Origin: Paroceanicella profunda
Lineage (GTDB): Bacteria > Pseudomonadota > Alphaproteobacteria > Rhodobacterales > Rhodobacteraceae
Direction: 5' to 3'
Length of the DNA: 64,000 nucleotides
Assembly: GCF_005887635.2 (NCBI RefSeq)
Contig: NZ_CP040818.1
Location: forward strand, 1,176,001 to 1,240,000
The notes beneath the pieces are model-generated. The model did not search any database, was not told the DNA's origin, and was given only the letters and a program-made list of their open reading frames with translations. This document shows positions 27,424-36,307 of this stretch, piece by piece. Position 1 is the stretch's first letter. Every line of letters starts with the position of its first letter. A program made the translations under genes and the position numbers.

Positions 27424-28347
27424 TCAGGCGGGGCGGGCGCCGGCCTCCAGCCCCCGTGCCACATCCGCCACTGCGCTCCGCAGCCAGGCGTGCAGGGGCG
27501 AGGCATGGGTGCGTTCCGTCCAGTACAGGCGGATCGGCAGTTCCGTCTCGAAGGGCGCGGGCCGCACGGTGAGCCCGGCGCAGGTGGCGCAGGCGAGGAG
27601 CGAGAGCGTGGTGGCGACGAGATCGGTGCCGCGGATGGTCTCGGCGATGGAGCCCGAGTTCGGCAGGTCCACCGCGATGGTGAGCCCGTGCCCCCGCGCC
27701 GCCAGCATGTCGAGGAACAGCGGCTTCCAGCCGCCGCCATAGCCGGTCACCACATGCCCGGCGGCGAGGTAGCCTTCCATGTCCAGCGCGCCGGGGCGGG
27801 CGGGGTCGGTCACGCAGACATAGCGGTCGGTGAGCAGGCGGGTGACGTAGAGCCCCTCCGCGTCGCGGGCGAGCGGGCTCATCAGCACATCGCAGGCGCC
27901 GCGGCGCAGCTGCTCGTGGCCGCTGGCCTGCGAGGGGATCACCCGCAGCCGCACGCCGGGCGCGTGGGCCCGCAGGTGGCGGATGAGCCCGGGCAGCACC
28001 AGCACCTGCTCGTAGTGGTTGCACGACACGGTCACCAGCGCCCGGGCGGTGGCGGGGTCGAAGGCGGCCGGGCGCACCAGCGCCTCGAACCCGTCGATCA
28101 GGTGCTCGGCCCCGGCCACGATCTCCTCGCAGCGCGCCGTGGGGCGAATGCCCCTGCCCTCGCGGGTGAACAGCGGGTCGGCGAAGACGCGGCGCAGCCG
28201 GTCCACCGTGTAGCTCACCGTGGACTGGTGCAGCCCCAGCGCCTCCGCGGCGCGGGAGAAGGAGCGCAGCTCCGCCACCGTCGCCAGCAGGCGCAGGGCG
28301 GCGAAATCCGTGGCGAGGTGGCCGGGTTCTGCATCGAATTTCTCCAT
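27424..28347 (-). CDS. LysR-family transcriptional regulator
   Basis: A 307-residue DNA-binding regulator. The N-terminal helix-turn-helix is typical (FAALRLLATVAELRSFSRAAEALGLHQSTVSYTVDRLRR, residues about 15-52), followed by a two-lobed effector domain. It is divergent from the cytochrome P450 gene with only about 100 bases between the starts, where a T-N11-A site lies. By the usual LysR logic it probably controls the P450 gene and itself, responding to the P450 substrate or product. Confidence 0.92.
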   Translation of the reverse strand: MEKFDAEPGHLATDFAALRLLATVAELRSFSRAAEALGLHQSTVSYTVDRLRRVFADPLFTREGRGIRPTARCEEIVAGAEHLIDGFEALVRPAAFDPATARALVTVSCNHYEQVLVLPGLIRHLRAHAPGVRLRVIPSQASGHEQLRRGACDVLMSPLARDAEGLYVTRLLTDRYVCVTDPARPGALDMEGYLAAGHVVTGYGGGWKPLFLDMLAARGHGLTIAVDLPNSGSIAETIRGTDLVATTLSLLACATCAGLTVRPAPFETELPIRLYWTERTHASPLHAWLRSAVADVARGLEAGARPA

Positions 28348-28363
28348 GAGTCACATTGAGCGC

Positions 28364-28382
28364 ATCGGATTGATCCGATCAA
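28364..28382. promoter_or_regulatory. LysR-type T-N11-A operator between lysR and the P450 gene
   Basis: Two overlapping perfect inverted repeats: ATCGGAT-TG-ATCCGAT (28364-28379) and TTGAT-CCG-ATCAA (28370-28382). The second begins with T and ends with A exactly 11 bases apart, the classic LysR box. It lies 17-35 bases from the regulator start and about 70 bases before the P450 start. Confidence 0.6.
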
Positions 28383-28449
28383 GCCCGGCGCGCAGGCTGG
28401 CGGAAACGGGCCGGAAGCGCTCGCCGCACAAAACATGGAGGACACCGCG

Positions 28450-29613
28450 ATGGCGCAGACGCTGATCGCCGAGGACATCGACCTCGGGGCGCTCTGGGAT
28501 GACCCCTACCCCACCTTCGCCCGGCTGCGCGCGGAGAACCCGGTGGCCTGGGTGCCGGCGGCGGGGCATTTCTTCCTCACCCGCTTCGACGATGTAGTGC
28601 ATGCCGAGCGCAACGGCGAGATCTTCAACTCCACCGCGCCGGAGAGCCTGGTGCACCGGGTGATGGGCCATGCCTTCATCCGCAAGGACGGCGACGACCA
28701 TGCCGCCGACCGCCGCCAGGTGATGCCGGCCTTCTCGCCCGCCGCGGTGAAGACGCGCTGGCGCGCCGCCTTCCAGACCATCGCGGATGACCTGCTGGAC
28801 GGGCTGGAACCGCGCGGCGCGGGCGATCTCTTCACCGATTTCGCCGCGCCGATGGCCGCGCGCAGCCTGGTGGAGGTGACCGGCCTCGCCACCATCGCCT
28901 GGCAGGACATGGCGCGCTGGAGCCAGTGGATGATGGACGCGGTGGGCAACTACCACGGCGACCCCGCGCTCGCGGCCCGCGGGGCCGAGGCCACCGCCGG
29001 CATCGATGCCGCGATCGACGCGATGGTGCCCCGCCTCACCGCCGAGCCGGACGGCAGCGTGCTCTCGGTGCTGCTCTCCGCCGGCATGCCGATGGAGCTG
29101 ATCCGCGCCAATGTGAAGGTGATCATCGGCGGCGGGCAGAACGAGCCGCGCGACGCCATCGCCGGCCTCGCCTGGGCGCTGCTGGCCGACCCCGCGCAGC
29201 GTGCGCTCGTGGCGGCGGATGCCGGGCTCTGGGGCCGGGCCTTCGAGGAATACATCCGCTGGATCTCGCCCATCGGCATGGTGCCGCGCACCGTCTCGCG
29301 CGAGACCGAGCTTTCCGGCGTGCGCCTGAAGCCGGGAGACCGGGTGGCGCTGCTCTTCGGCTCGGCCAACCGCGACGAGACGAAGTTCGACGCCCCGGAG
29401 CGTTTCGACCTCTCGCGCGAGAAGAGCCAGCACGTGGCCTTCGGCGCCGGGCCGCATTTCTGCGCCGGGGCCTGGGCGGCGCGCACCCAGGTGGCCGAGG
29501 TGGCGCTGCCCACGCTCTTCGCCCGGCTGCCGCGCCTGCGCCTCAACGGCCCGGTGCGCTGCGGCGGCTGGGTGTTCCGCGGCCCGCTCACCCTGCCCTG
29601 CGCCTGGGACTGA
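28450..29613 (+). CDS. Cytochrome P450
   Basis: Haem monooxygenase of 387 residues, soluble bacterial type. The haem-thiolate motif is FGAGPHFCAGAW with the cysteine near residue 338, and the ExxR motif is EYIR in FEEYIRW. The I-helix reads GGGQNEPRDAI (about 227-237): the usual acid-threonine pair (E/D-T) is replaced by Glu-Pro, which is unusual and affects oxygen activation. I chose the ATG at 28450 because GGAGGA, which overlaps an ATG at 28435, sits right for it. No ferredoxin or reductase gene is nearby. An MFS exporter follows convergently. Substrate unknown. Confidence 0.93.
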   Translation: MAQTLIAEDIDLGALWDDPYPTFARLRAENPVAWVPAAGHFFLTRFDDVVHAERNGEIFNSTAPESLVHRVMGHAFIRKDGDDHAADRRQVMPAFSPAAVKTRWRAAFQTIADDLLDGLEPRGAGDLFTDFAAPMAARSLVEVTGLATIAWQDMARWSQWMMDAVGNYHGDPALAARGAEATAGIDAAIDAMVPRLTAEPDGSVLSVLLSAGMPMELIRANVKVIIGGGQNEPRDAIAGLAWALLADPAQRALVAADAGLWGRAFEEYIRWISPIGMVPRTVSRETELSGVRLKPGDRVALLFGSANRDETKFDAPERFDLSREKSQHVAFGAGPHFCAGAWAARTQVAEVALPTLFARLPRLRLNGPVRCGGWVFRGPLTLPCAWD

Positions 29614-29614
29614 G

Positions 29615-29649
29615 CCGGCGCCCCGGCCGAGGCCCCGGGGCGGCGCCGG
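29615..29649. terminator. Strong GC hairpin after the P450 gene
   Basis: CCGGCGCC at 29615-29622 pairs with GGCGCCGG at 29642-29649, and the inner bases CC/GG continue the stem with one bulge. It starts 2 bases after the P450 stop. There is no T-run, but the stem is long and lies between convergent genes. Confidence 0.5.
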
Positions 29650-29770
29650 GCTCGTCACCTGGCTCCCCGCTGCCCCGGCCCCCGAGCCGGGGCCTCGCGC
29701 GCCGGCCGACGCGCCGGTCTCTTCACCCGGCCCTCGCTGCCCGGCCGCCGAACGGGGGCCTCGCCGGGCC

Positions 29771-31165
29771 TCAGCCGGCGCGATGACCGGAGACCTCGGC
29801 GCCCGCCTCCGGCTCCAGCCGCAGGAACTGGGCGGAGGCCGAGGCGGTGATGACGCCGATCAGCAGGAAGGCCACGGTGAAATCCCCCACCGCCGGCACG
29901 TCGCGTCCGGCGAGCGTCATGCACACCTCCAGCACCGCCCCGGCGATGGCCACGGCAAGCGCGATGGAGAGCTGCTGCGAGACGCTCATCAGCGCCGTGC
30001 CGTCGCCCGAGCGCTTCTCGTCGAGGTCGGAGAAGGCGAGCGCGTTCACCCCGGTGAAGAACAGCGAGCGGAAGAAGCCGCCGCCCAGCAGCATCGCCAC
30101 CAGCAGCGCCACCGAGAGCTCCGGCCGGTAGAAGCCCAGCGGCGCGATCAGCAGCCCGCCCAGCAGGGCGGCGAGGATCAGCGTCTGCCGGAAGCCGAGC
30201 GCGCGCAGGATGGGCCGGGCGAGGAACTTCATCCCGATCGCCCCGCCGATGCCCATGCAGGTGATCAGCCCCGAGACGAAGGGCGAGAAGTTGAAGCCGA
30301 GCTGCAGCAGCAGCGGCATCAGGAAGGGCACCGCCCCAGTGCCGATGCGGAACAGGAAACCCGCGCGCAGCGCCACGCCGAACACCGGCGCGCGGATCAT
30401 CGACAGGCGCAGGAGCGGGGCCTCCACCCGCCGCGCGTGGCGCAGGTAGGCGAGCACCGCCAGCACGCCGCCCGCCATCAGCGCGATGCCCACCGCCGGC
30501 GGCAACACCGGCAGCGAGATCACCGAGGAGCCGAAGACGATACCCGCGCAGGCGAGGCCGGAGAGCACGAAGCCGGTCCAGTCGAAGGTGATGTTCTCCA
30601 TCCGCTCCACCTTCGGCAGGTAGAGCGTGGCCAGCACGATGCCGATCGCCCCGATGGGCAGGTTGATGAGGAAGATCCACTGCCAGTGCGCCCAGGTGGC
30701 GATGGCCCCGCCGATGGGCGGCCCCACCAGCGGCCCGATCAGCGCCGGGATGGTGAACCAGGCCATGGCGGTCACCAGCTCGGCCTTGGGCACCGAGCGC
30801 ACCAGCAGGAGCCGGCCCACCGGCGTCATCATCGCGCCGCCCATGCCCTGCAGGAAGCGCGCCGCCACGAACCCCTCCAGCGAGCCGGCGAAGGCGCAGG
30901 CGACCGAGCCGAGCATGAACACGCCCAGCGCCGCGCGGAACACCTTGCGCGGCCCGATCCTGTCGGCCAGCCGGCCGGAGATGGGGATGAAGATCGCCAG
31001 TGCCACGTAGTAGCTGGTGAGGGCGAGCTTCAGCGCGATCGGGTTCGTGCCGATATCCGCCGCGATGGTGGGCAGGGCGGTGGAAAGAATCGTGCTGTCC
31101 ATGTTTTCCATGAACAGGGCGACGGAAAGGACGATGGGAATGATGCGGTTCACGGGGTCAGACAA
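29771..31165 (-). CDS. MFS transporter, DHA2 (14-helix) drug/metabolite exporter family
   Basis: Inner-membrane exporter of 464 residues. It begins with IIPIVLSVALFMENMDSTILSTALPTIA, the DHA2-type first helix with the conserved D and T residues, followed by the loop motif GRLADRIGPRKVF between helices 2 and 3 and the helix-5 motif GPLVGPPIGGAIA. About 14 hydrophobic segments can be counted. It probably expels small organic molecules; pairing with the convergent P450 is only suggestive. No regulator is divergent from it, though an 838-base gap lies upstream. Confidence 0.92.
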   Translation of the reverse strand: MSDPVNRIIPIVLSVALFMENMDSTILSTALPTIAADIGTNPIALKLALTSYYVALAIFIPISGRLADRIGPRKVFRAALGVFMLGSVACAFAGSLEGFVAARFLQGMGGAMMTPVGRLLLVRSVPKAELVTAMAWFTIPALIGPLVGPPIGGAIATWAHWQWIFLINLPIGAIGIVLATLYLPKVERMENITFDWTGFVLSGLACAGIVFGSSVISLPVLPPAVGIALMAGGVLAVLAYLRHARRVEAPLLRLSMIRAPVFGVALRAGFLFRIGTGAVPFLMPLLLQLGFNFSPFVSGLITCMGIGGAIGMKFLARPILRALGFRQTLILAALLGGLLIAPLGFYRPELSVALLVAMLLGGGFFRSLFFTGVNALAFSDLDEKRSGDGTALMSVSQQLSIALAVAIAGAVLEVCMTLAGRDVPAVGDFTVAFLLIGVITASASAQFLRLEPEAGAEVSGHRAG

Positions 31166-31403
31166 TCCGTCGCGGGAGGCTCGGGGAAGCTATATACGTC
31201 GCCGCCGCCGGTTGCCAACCGCTCTTGCCCGCAAACGCGCCCCGCGCGGCCCGGCGCGAGGCGCGTCCGGCGCGCCGCACGCGCCACGCCCTTCCCTGCC
31301 AGCCCTGTCCTGTCGGCACAGTCCTGCCCACCCTGCCCGCCGGGATCAGCCCCACCCCGCGCGCCGCCTGCCGCGCACCGCGCCGGGCCGGTAGCGCCGA
31401 CAT

Positions 31404-31563
31404 ATGGGCCGGATGCTGAAGGCCGGGCCGATGCGGCGCGAGGGACGCTCGCTCGTCACGCCCTCGATCACCTCGCAGGAGGAGGATGTCAGCCCCGACG
31501 CGCTCGACAGCACGGGAGTGTGATGGAGGGGATCCCGCTCGAGGCCATCCTCTGTCCGGCGGC
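31404..31563 (+). pseudogene. Decayed copy of the crp-kef gene junction
   Basis: This 160-base segment matches 32619-32778 without gaps, at close to 88% by eye over the first 150 bases. It contains the last 39 codons of the Crp-like gene (MGRMLKAGPMRREGRSL and onward to DSTGV-stop), the overlapping TGATG, and the first 10 or so codons of the Kef gene (MEGIPLEAIL). After that the similarity stops. Neither part can be expressed as a useful protein, so this is a relic of a duplication. Confidence 0.8.
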
Positions 31564-32003
31564 GGTGCCGTCCGGCCCGCGCCGGGACCCGGCGAAGGGC
31601 CGCGGCAGGGGGGCCCCGGCGGTCGTCCCCGCCGGCGCAGGGCGCCCCGAAACGGAACCGGCGCCCCGACAGGCGGGACGCCGGCCCGGCATCGCGTCCG
31701 GAGAAGATGACGCCGATACGTAGATCAATGATTTTGTGTGAAACACTTGCAGCTATATGCGGCTTTACGCACACGCCTGGCTCTACTCACTAACACGTCC
31801 AGCAATACCACCCCACCTGGCAGGGTCCGGCCGAAGCCGATCCGATCTCGACATCGCTGGTCTCGCCGCTACCAATGGAGTAACTCTCGCATGATCTTTT
31901 CGAGGGTACTGTGCAATTGCGCACGTTCCGAGCATTGCGCAGGAACCCCGTGACGAAATAGGCTTGCCACACCTCGAAACCGCCGAACCGGGAGACACCT
32001 GCC
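31564..32003. other. Intergenic region with an AT-richer patch upstream of the Crp-like gene
   Basis: From about 31710 to 31960 the GC content drops visibly compared with the surroundings. Inside lie GTGT-GAA-ACAC at 31736-31746 and GCAATTGC at 31913-31920, both possible regulator sites. This probably contains the promoter of the Crp-like gene. No coding frame is convincing. Confidence 0.5.
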
Positions 32004-32738
32004 ATGGCCGAGCCGACAGGGCGGAAACTCTGGGGCCTGACCGTCCGGTTCAGGGAAGGATCGCTGCTGAGCATGCTCGAACAGCCGTCGCTGGACGCGC
32101 TCGGCATGCGCTGGCGGGCGCGCAACTACCCGCTGGGCAGCCTGATGATCAACGCGGACGACCCCGAGCGGGACGTCTGGTTCCTGCTCACCGGCGCCGC
32201 GAAGGCCACCGTCTTCACCGAGAACGGCCGCGAGGTGGCCTTCCTGGGCCTCGCGCCGGGCGATTGCTTCGGCGAGTTCTCGGCCATCGACCAGGCGCCG
32301 CGCTCCTCCAGCGTGGTGGCGCAGACCGATTGCATCGCCGCGCGAATCTCCGCCACCGCCTTCCGCGACCTGGTGAGCGAGCGGCCGGACTTCTCCTTCG
32401 CCCTGTGCCGGATCCTGGTGGCCAAGCTGCGCGGCATGACCGAGCGGATGACCGACATTTCCGCGCTCACCGCGCCCCAGCGCGCCGCGCGCGAGGTGCT
32501 GCGCCTCGCGCGCGCCAACCGGCTGGGCACCTCCGACCGGGCGCGCATCGCCACGCCTCCCACCCAGCTCGAAATCGCCGGCTATCTCTCCACCAACCGC
32601 GAGACCGTGGCGCGCGAGATGGGCCGGATGCTCAAGGCCGGGCTGATCCGGCGCGAGGGACGCTCGCTCATCGTGCCCTCGATCACCGCGCTGGAGGAGG
32701 ACATCACCCTCGACGCGCTCAACAGCACGGGGGTGTGA
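32004..32738 (+). CDS. Crp/Fnr-family transcriptional regulator
   Basis: A 244-residue regulator with an N-terminal cyclic-nucleotide-type beta-barrel (LGSLMINADDPERDVWFLLTG, LAPGDCFGEFSAIDQAPRSSSV, about 45-115) and a C-terminal helix-turn-helix (PTQLEIAGYLSTNRETVAREMGRMLKAGLI, about 180-215). The GEFSAID...R-SS phosphate-binding-cassette pattern suggests that cAMP or a similar ligand binds; Fnr-type N-terminal cysteines are absent. Its stop overlaps the start of the Kef-type gene (TGATG), so the two are translationally coupled and the regulator probably controls ion efflux in response to a signal. Confidence 0.92.
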   Translation: MAEPTGRKLWGLTVRFREGSLLSMLEQPSLDALGMRWRARNYPLGSLMINADDPERDVWFLLTGAAKATVFTENGREVAFLGLAPGDCFGEFSAIDQAPRSSSVVAQTDCIAARISATAFRDLVSERPDFSFALCRILVAKLRGMTERMTDISALTAPQRAAREVLRLARANRLGTSDRARIATPPTQLEIAGYLSTNRETVAREMGRMLKAGLIRREGRSLIVPSITALEEDITLDALNSTGV

Positions 32739-34687
32739 TGGAAGGGATCCTGCTCGAGGCCATCCTCTACCTGGCGGCGGCGGTGGTGGCCGTGCCGCTG
32801 TCGAACCGGCTCGGGCTCGGCTCGGTGCTGGGCTACCTGATCGCCGGCGTGGTGATCGGGCCGATCCTCGGCTGGGTGGGCGAGGAAACCGGCGACATCC
32901 AGCATTTCGCCGAATTCGGCGTGGTGATGATGCTGTTCCTGATCGGGCTGGAACTGGACCCGGCCAAGCTGTGGCGCATGCGCTCGCGGCTGCTGGGGCT
33001 GGGCGGGCTGCAGATCAGCCTCACCGCGGGGCTGATCTCCGGCGGGCTCATCGCCTGGGGCTACCGATGGGAGCCGGCGCTGGCGGTGGGGCTGATCCTG
33101 GCGCTCTCCTCCACCGCGATCGTGCTGCAGACCCTGCGCGAACGCGGCTGGATGCGCCGCCCCGGCGGGCAGACCGCCTTCGCCATCCTGCTGTTCCAGG
33201 ACATCGCGGTGATCCCCATCATCGCGATGCTGCCGCTGCTGGCGCTGGACGGCCCCGGCGCGGGGGCGGGGGCGGAGGTGCTCTCCACCGGCTCGCTGGT
33301 CGCGGCGCTGCCGGACTGGGCGCATGCGCTGGTCATCCTCGCCGAGATGACGGCGATCATCGTGGGCGGGCGCTATCTCAGCCGCCCGGTGTTCCGCTTC
33401 ATCGCCCGCGGCCGCCTCACCGAGATCTTCGCCGCCGCCACGCTGCTGCTCATCATCGGCATCTCCTGGGCGATGGGCTATGTCGGGCTCACTCCGGCGC
33501 TCGGCGCCTTCACCGCCGGCGTGGCGCTCTCGGGCAGCGAATACCGCCACGAGATCGAATCGCATATCGAGCCGTTCAAGGGCCTGCTGCTGGGGCTGTT
33601 CTTCATCACGGTCGGCGCCGGGTTCGACCTGTTCGCCCTCTTCGCGGACCCGCTGCCGATCATCGCGGCCACGCTGGCGCTGATGGCGGTGAAATTCCTC
33701 GTCGTGCTGCTGCTCACCAGGGTGTTCCGGCTCGGCTCGGGAGATTCGATGCTGGTGTCGCTGGGGCTGGCGCAGGCGGGGGAATTCGCCTTCGTGCTCA
33801 TCACCTTCGCCACCGGCGCCAACGTGCTGCCCGCCAGCGTGACCGCGCCGCTCTCGCTGGTGGTGGCGCTGTCGATGCTGGCCAGCCCGCTGCTGTTCGT
33901 GCTGGCCGCGCGCCAGTTGCGCCGCCCTGCCGCCGCCGCCGCCCCGCGCGAGGCCGACGTGATCGAGGAGACCGGCACGGTGATCATCGCCGGCATCGGC
34001 CGCTTCGGCCAGATCGTCCAGCGCATGATGACCGGCATCGGCCTGCCGGTGGTGGTGGTGGACAATGCCGCGGAGCGGGTGGGCGTGGTCGGGCATTTCG
34101 GCCAGAAGGCCTATTACGGAGACCCGGCGCGCCCGGAGATCCTGCGCGCCGCCGGCATCGCCGAGGCAAGCGTGCTGGTCGTCGCCATCGACGACCGGGA
34201 GAAGGCGGTGCAGCTCACCGCCATGGCCAAGCACACCTGGCCCGAGGTGCGGGTGATCGCCCGGGCCTATGACCGCATCCACCAGTACGAACTGATGGAC
34301 GCAGGCGCGGACATCGTGGTGCGCGAGACCTTCCATTCCGCGCTGGAGACCGCACGCCAGACCCTGCTCTCGCTGGGCAAGGAGGCGCATGCGGTCGACC
34401 GGCTGGTCGAGACCTTCGCCCGCCATGACGCCCGCAGCGTGAAGGATCTCTACAGCTTCTGGGACCGCCGGGTGGCGATGCATCTCAACACCTCCTACGT
34501 GAACGAGAGCCGGCTTCGCTTCGAGACCCTGCGCGAGGTGCTGCGCCAGGAACGCGCCGTCGCGCTGCGCGAGGCCGGAACCTTCGACACCCCCGACACG
34601 GACCGCGCCCCCGCGCCGGAGCCGGACCTTGCCGGCGCCGCGCAGGCGGAAACGGTCGGCCCGCCGCCTGCCTCCGTGCGGGACTGA
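32738..34687 (+). CDS. KefB/KefC-type monovalent cation:proton antiporter (CPA2) with TrkA-N domain
   Basis: Inner-membrane potassium/proton antiporter of 649 residues. Residues 1-390 form the CPA2 transport domain with about 12 helices, including GVVMMLFLIGLELDP and QDIAVIPIIAMLP. From about 405 an NAD-binding TrkA-N (RCK) domain follows: IAGIGRFGQIVQRMM and the later VVAIDDREKAVQL, which gate the channel. A 110-residue tail with RETFHSALETARQTL follows. In known Kef systems glutathione conjugates open the channel; the ligand here is unknown. It is coupled to the Crp-like regulator. Confidence 0.94.
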   Translation: MEGILLEAILYLAAAVVAVPLSNRLGLGSVLGYLIAGVVIGPILGWVGEETGDIQHFAEFGVVMMLFLIGLELDPAKLWRMRSRLLGLGGLQISLTAGLISGGLIAWGYRWEPALAVGLILALSSTAIVLQTLRERGWMRRPGGQTAFAILLFQDIAVIPIIAMLPLLALDGPGAGAGAEVLSTGSLVAALPDWAHALVILAEMTAIIVGGRYLSRPVFRFIARGRLTEIFAAATLLLIIGISWAMGYVGLTPALGAFTAGVALSGSEYRHEIESHIEPFKGLLLGLFFITVGAGFDLFALFADPLPIIAATLALMAVKFLVVLLLTRVFRLGSGDSMLVSLGLAQAGEFAFVLITFATGANVLPASVTAPLSLVVALSMLASPLLFVLAARQLRRPAAAAAPREADVIEETGTVIIAGIGRFGQIVQRMMTGIGLPVVVVDNAAERVGVVGHFGQKAYYGDPARPEILRAAGIAEASVLVVAIDDREKAVQLTAMAKHTWPEVRVIARAYDRIHQYELMDAGADIVVRETFHSALETARQTLLSLGKEAHAVDRLVETFARHDARSVKDLYSFWDRRVAMHLNTSYVNESRLRFETLREVLRQERAVALREAGTFDTPDTDRAPAPEPDLAGAAQAETVGPPPASVRD

Positions 34688-34734
34688 TCCCGCGCCGTCG
34701 CCTCCGCCGCCCGGGGGCGGCGTGAGGGGCGGCC

Positions 34735-35075
34735 ACCCGGGCGGGATGGCGCCTCCCACCAGGCCGGGCGCTCCCCCGGCGGGAGGCGCCTCCCCACGCC
34801 GGGCGCAGCCCCGGCGGGACGAAATCTCTCCGCATGCGAGGCGTACCGCTGGCCTGACGACGCCTCCCCGCACGCCGGACACGCCGGCGAGACGGGGCTT
34901 CCCCACGCCCGGTGCGCAACGGCGCCTGCCCGCACGCCGGGCGCACGCCCGGCGCGAGTGTGTCTCTCCACACACCGGGTGCGCGCCGTCCCGCACGCGA
35001 GGCACACGCCCGGCGCGACACGCGAGGCGCGCACCCGGCGCGGGGGCGTCTCTCCGCACACCGGGCGCGACGTGC
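34735..35075. repeat. Degenerate GC-rich minisatellite, about six to eight units
   Basis: The region repeats a pattern close to CCCGGCG-gGACG-nnnn-TCTCC-nCAC-nCCGGGCGC, with spacings of about 38-60 bases. Examples begin near 34735, 34774, 34808, 34882, 34945, 35007 and 35033. Copies are too diverged for a firm unit length. The whole 653-base gap between the Kef and sulfotransferase genes holds no recognisable gene. Confidence 0.55.
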
Positions 35076-35340
35076 CAGCCCGGAGCCCGTTCCGGCACAC
35101 CTTCCCGGCACGGGGCCGCGCAGGGGGCCAGCGCGCGACACTGTCGCGCCACGGCGGCTTTTTCTCGACAAGCCGGCCCCGCACGCCCTAACAGGGGGCA
35201 CGTACCGCCCCGCCACCGCGGGCTCCGCGCCCTGCCTTCGCACGCCCCCGTGCGCCGCCCGCCGGCCCCGGGGCCAGCCGGCAGGCAGGCTCTCGCGCGC
35301 CGGGCCCGCCACATCACCCGTTCGGACACAGATCATCCCC

Positions 35341-36123
35341 ATGCAGAAGACCGTCTTCATCATCGGCCGACAGCGCAGCGGCACCACCGTTCTCCGCGAG
35401 CTCTTCATGAAATACGGCGCCTTCAATGCCGATGAGGCCTTCCACGGCGACATCACCCGGCCGCACCGCTTCTACGGCTACCTCGCCCGGCGGGTGGCCG
35501 AGGAACCCCGGCTGGTGAACACCGCGCACCACGGCTGGCTGTTCCGCGAGTACCTGCAGGAGCTGCACCGGCTGGCGGAGGGCAGCCCGGTGGTGATCGA
35601 CCTGAAGTATTTCGCGCTGAACGCCATCCCCCCCGAGGGCCCGTTCACCGGGCAGGTGCCCTACCTGGTGCGCTTCATGGAGGAGACCCGGCCGCCGGTG
35701 TTCCACATCATCCGCCGCAACAAGCTGCGCATGCACATCTCCGAGGAGATGGCGCGCAAGACCGGGAAATGGTCCGCCCGCCACGCCGGCGACATGCCGC
35801 CCGAAAAGGGCAGGGTGACGATCGACCCGGTTCAGACCGTGCTGCGCATCCGCACCATGATCGAGGATGACCGGGCGGTGAAGCTGATGTTCGCCAATGT
35901 GCCGAATCGCCGGGAGTTCATCTACGAGACGATGTTCCGGCCGGACGGGAGCTTCGCGCCCTTCGTGACCGCCGGCGCCGGGCAGGTGCTGGAGCGCGCG
36001 GACCTCGATGCCACGCCGAGCAACATGCGCATGAACCCCGAGCCCGTGTCCGCCCTGGTGGAGAACCACGACGCCCTGGCGGAGAGCGTGCGCGCCGCCG
36101 GCTATGGCTGGATGCTCGACTGA
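35341..36123 (+). CDS. Sulfotransferase family protein
   Basis: Transfers sulfate from PAPS to an unknown acceptor. The 260-residue protein has the 5'-phosphosulfate loop IIGRQRSGTTVLRELF at its N-terminus and a 3'-phosphate motif around HIIRRNKLRMHISEEM (near residue 120-135), with the needed arginine and serine. No signal peptide. It is convergent with a second, unrelated-looking sulfotransferase gene 184 bases away. Candidate acceptors are surface glycans or lipids; nothing in the context decides. Confidence 0.85.
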   Translation: MQKTVFIIGRQRSGTTVLRELFMKYGAFNADEAFHGDITRPHRFYGYLARRVAEEPRLVNTAHHGWLFREYLQELHRLAEGSPVVIDLKYFALNAIPPEGPFTGQVPYLVRFMEETRPPVFHIIRRNKLRMHISEEMARKTGKWSARHAGDMPPEKGRVTIDPVQTVLRIRTMIEDDRAVKLMFANVPNRREFIYETMFRPDGSFAPFVTAGAGQVLERADLDATPSNMRMNPEPVSALVENHDALAESVRAAGYGWMLD

Positions 36124-36307
36124 CCACAGGCGGCCCCGGCCCCCGCTCCGGCCCCGCCGTGCCGCAGCGATGCGGGTCTCCCCCGACTGGCGCAGCACCC
36201 TGTCGGCAAGCCGGCCCGCGGCCGGAACGCTTGCCCGCGACGGACGCCCGGGAACGGCGCCGCGCGGCCGACGGCGGGGGCTCCCGGCCGGTCTCCGCCT
36301 CCGGCCG

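Noticed and set aside
25013..28354. A 1113-codon open frame on the minus strand running through the LysR, repeat array and M20 regions
   Set aside because: It reads the LysR gene out of frame, passes through the octamer array and only its end is the real M20 protein. It is open because of GC content and the array.
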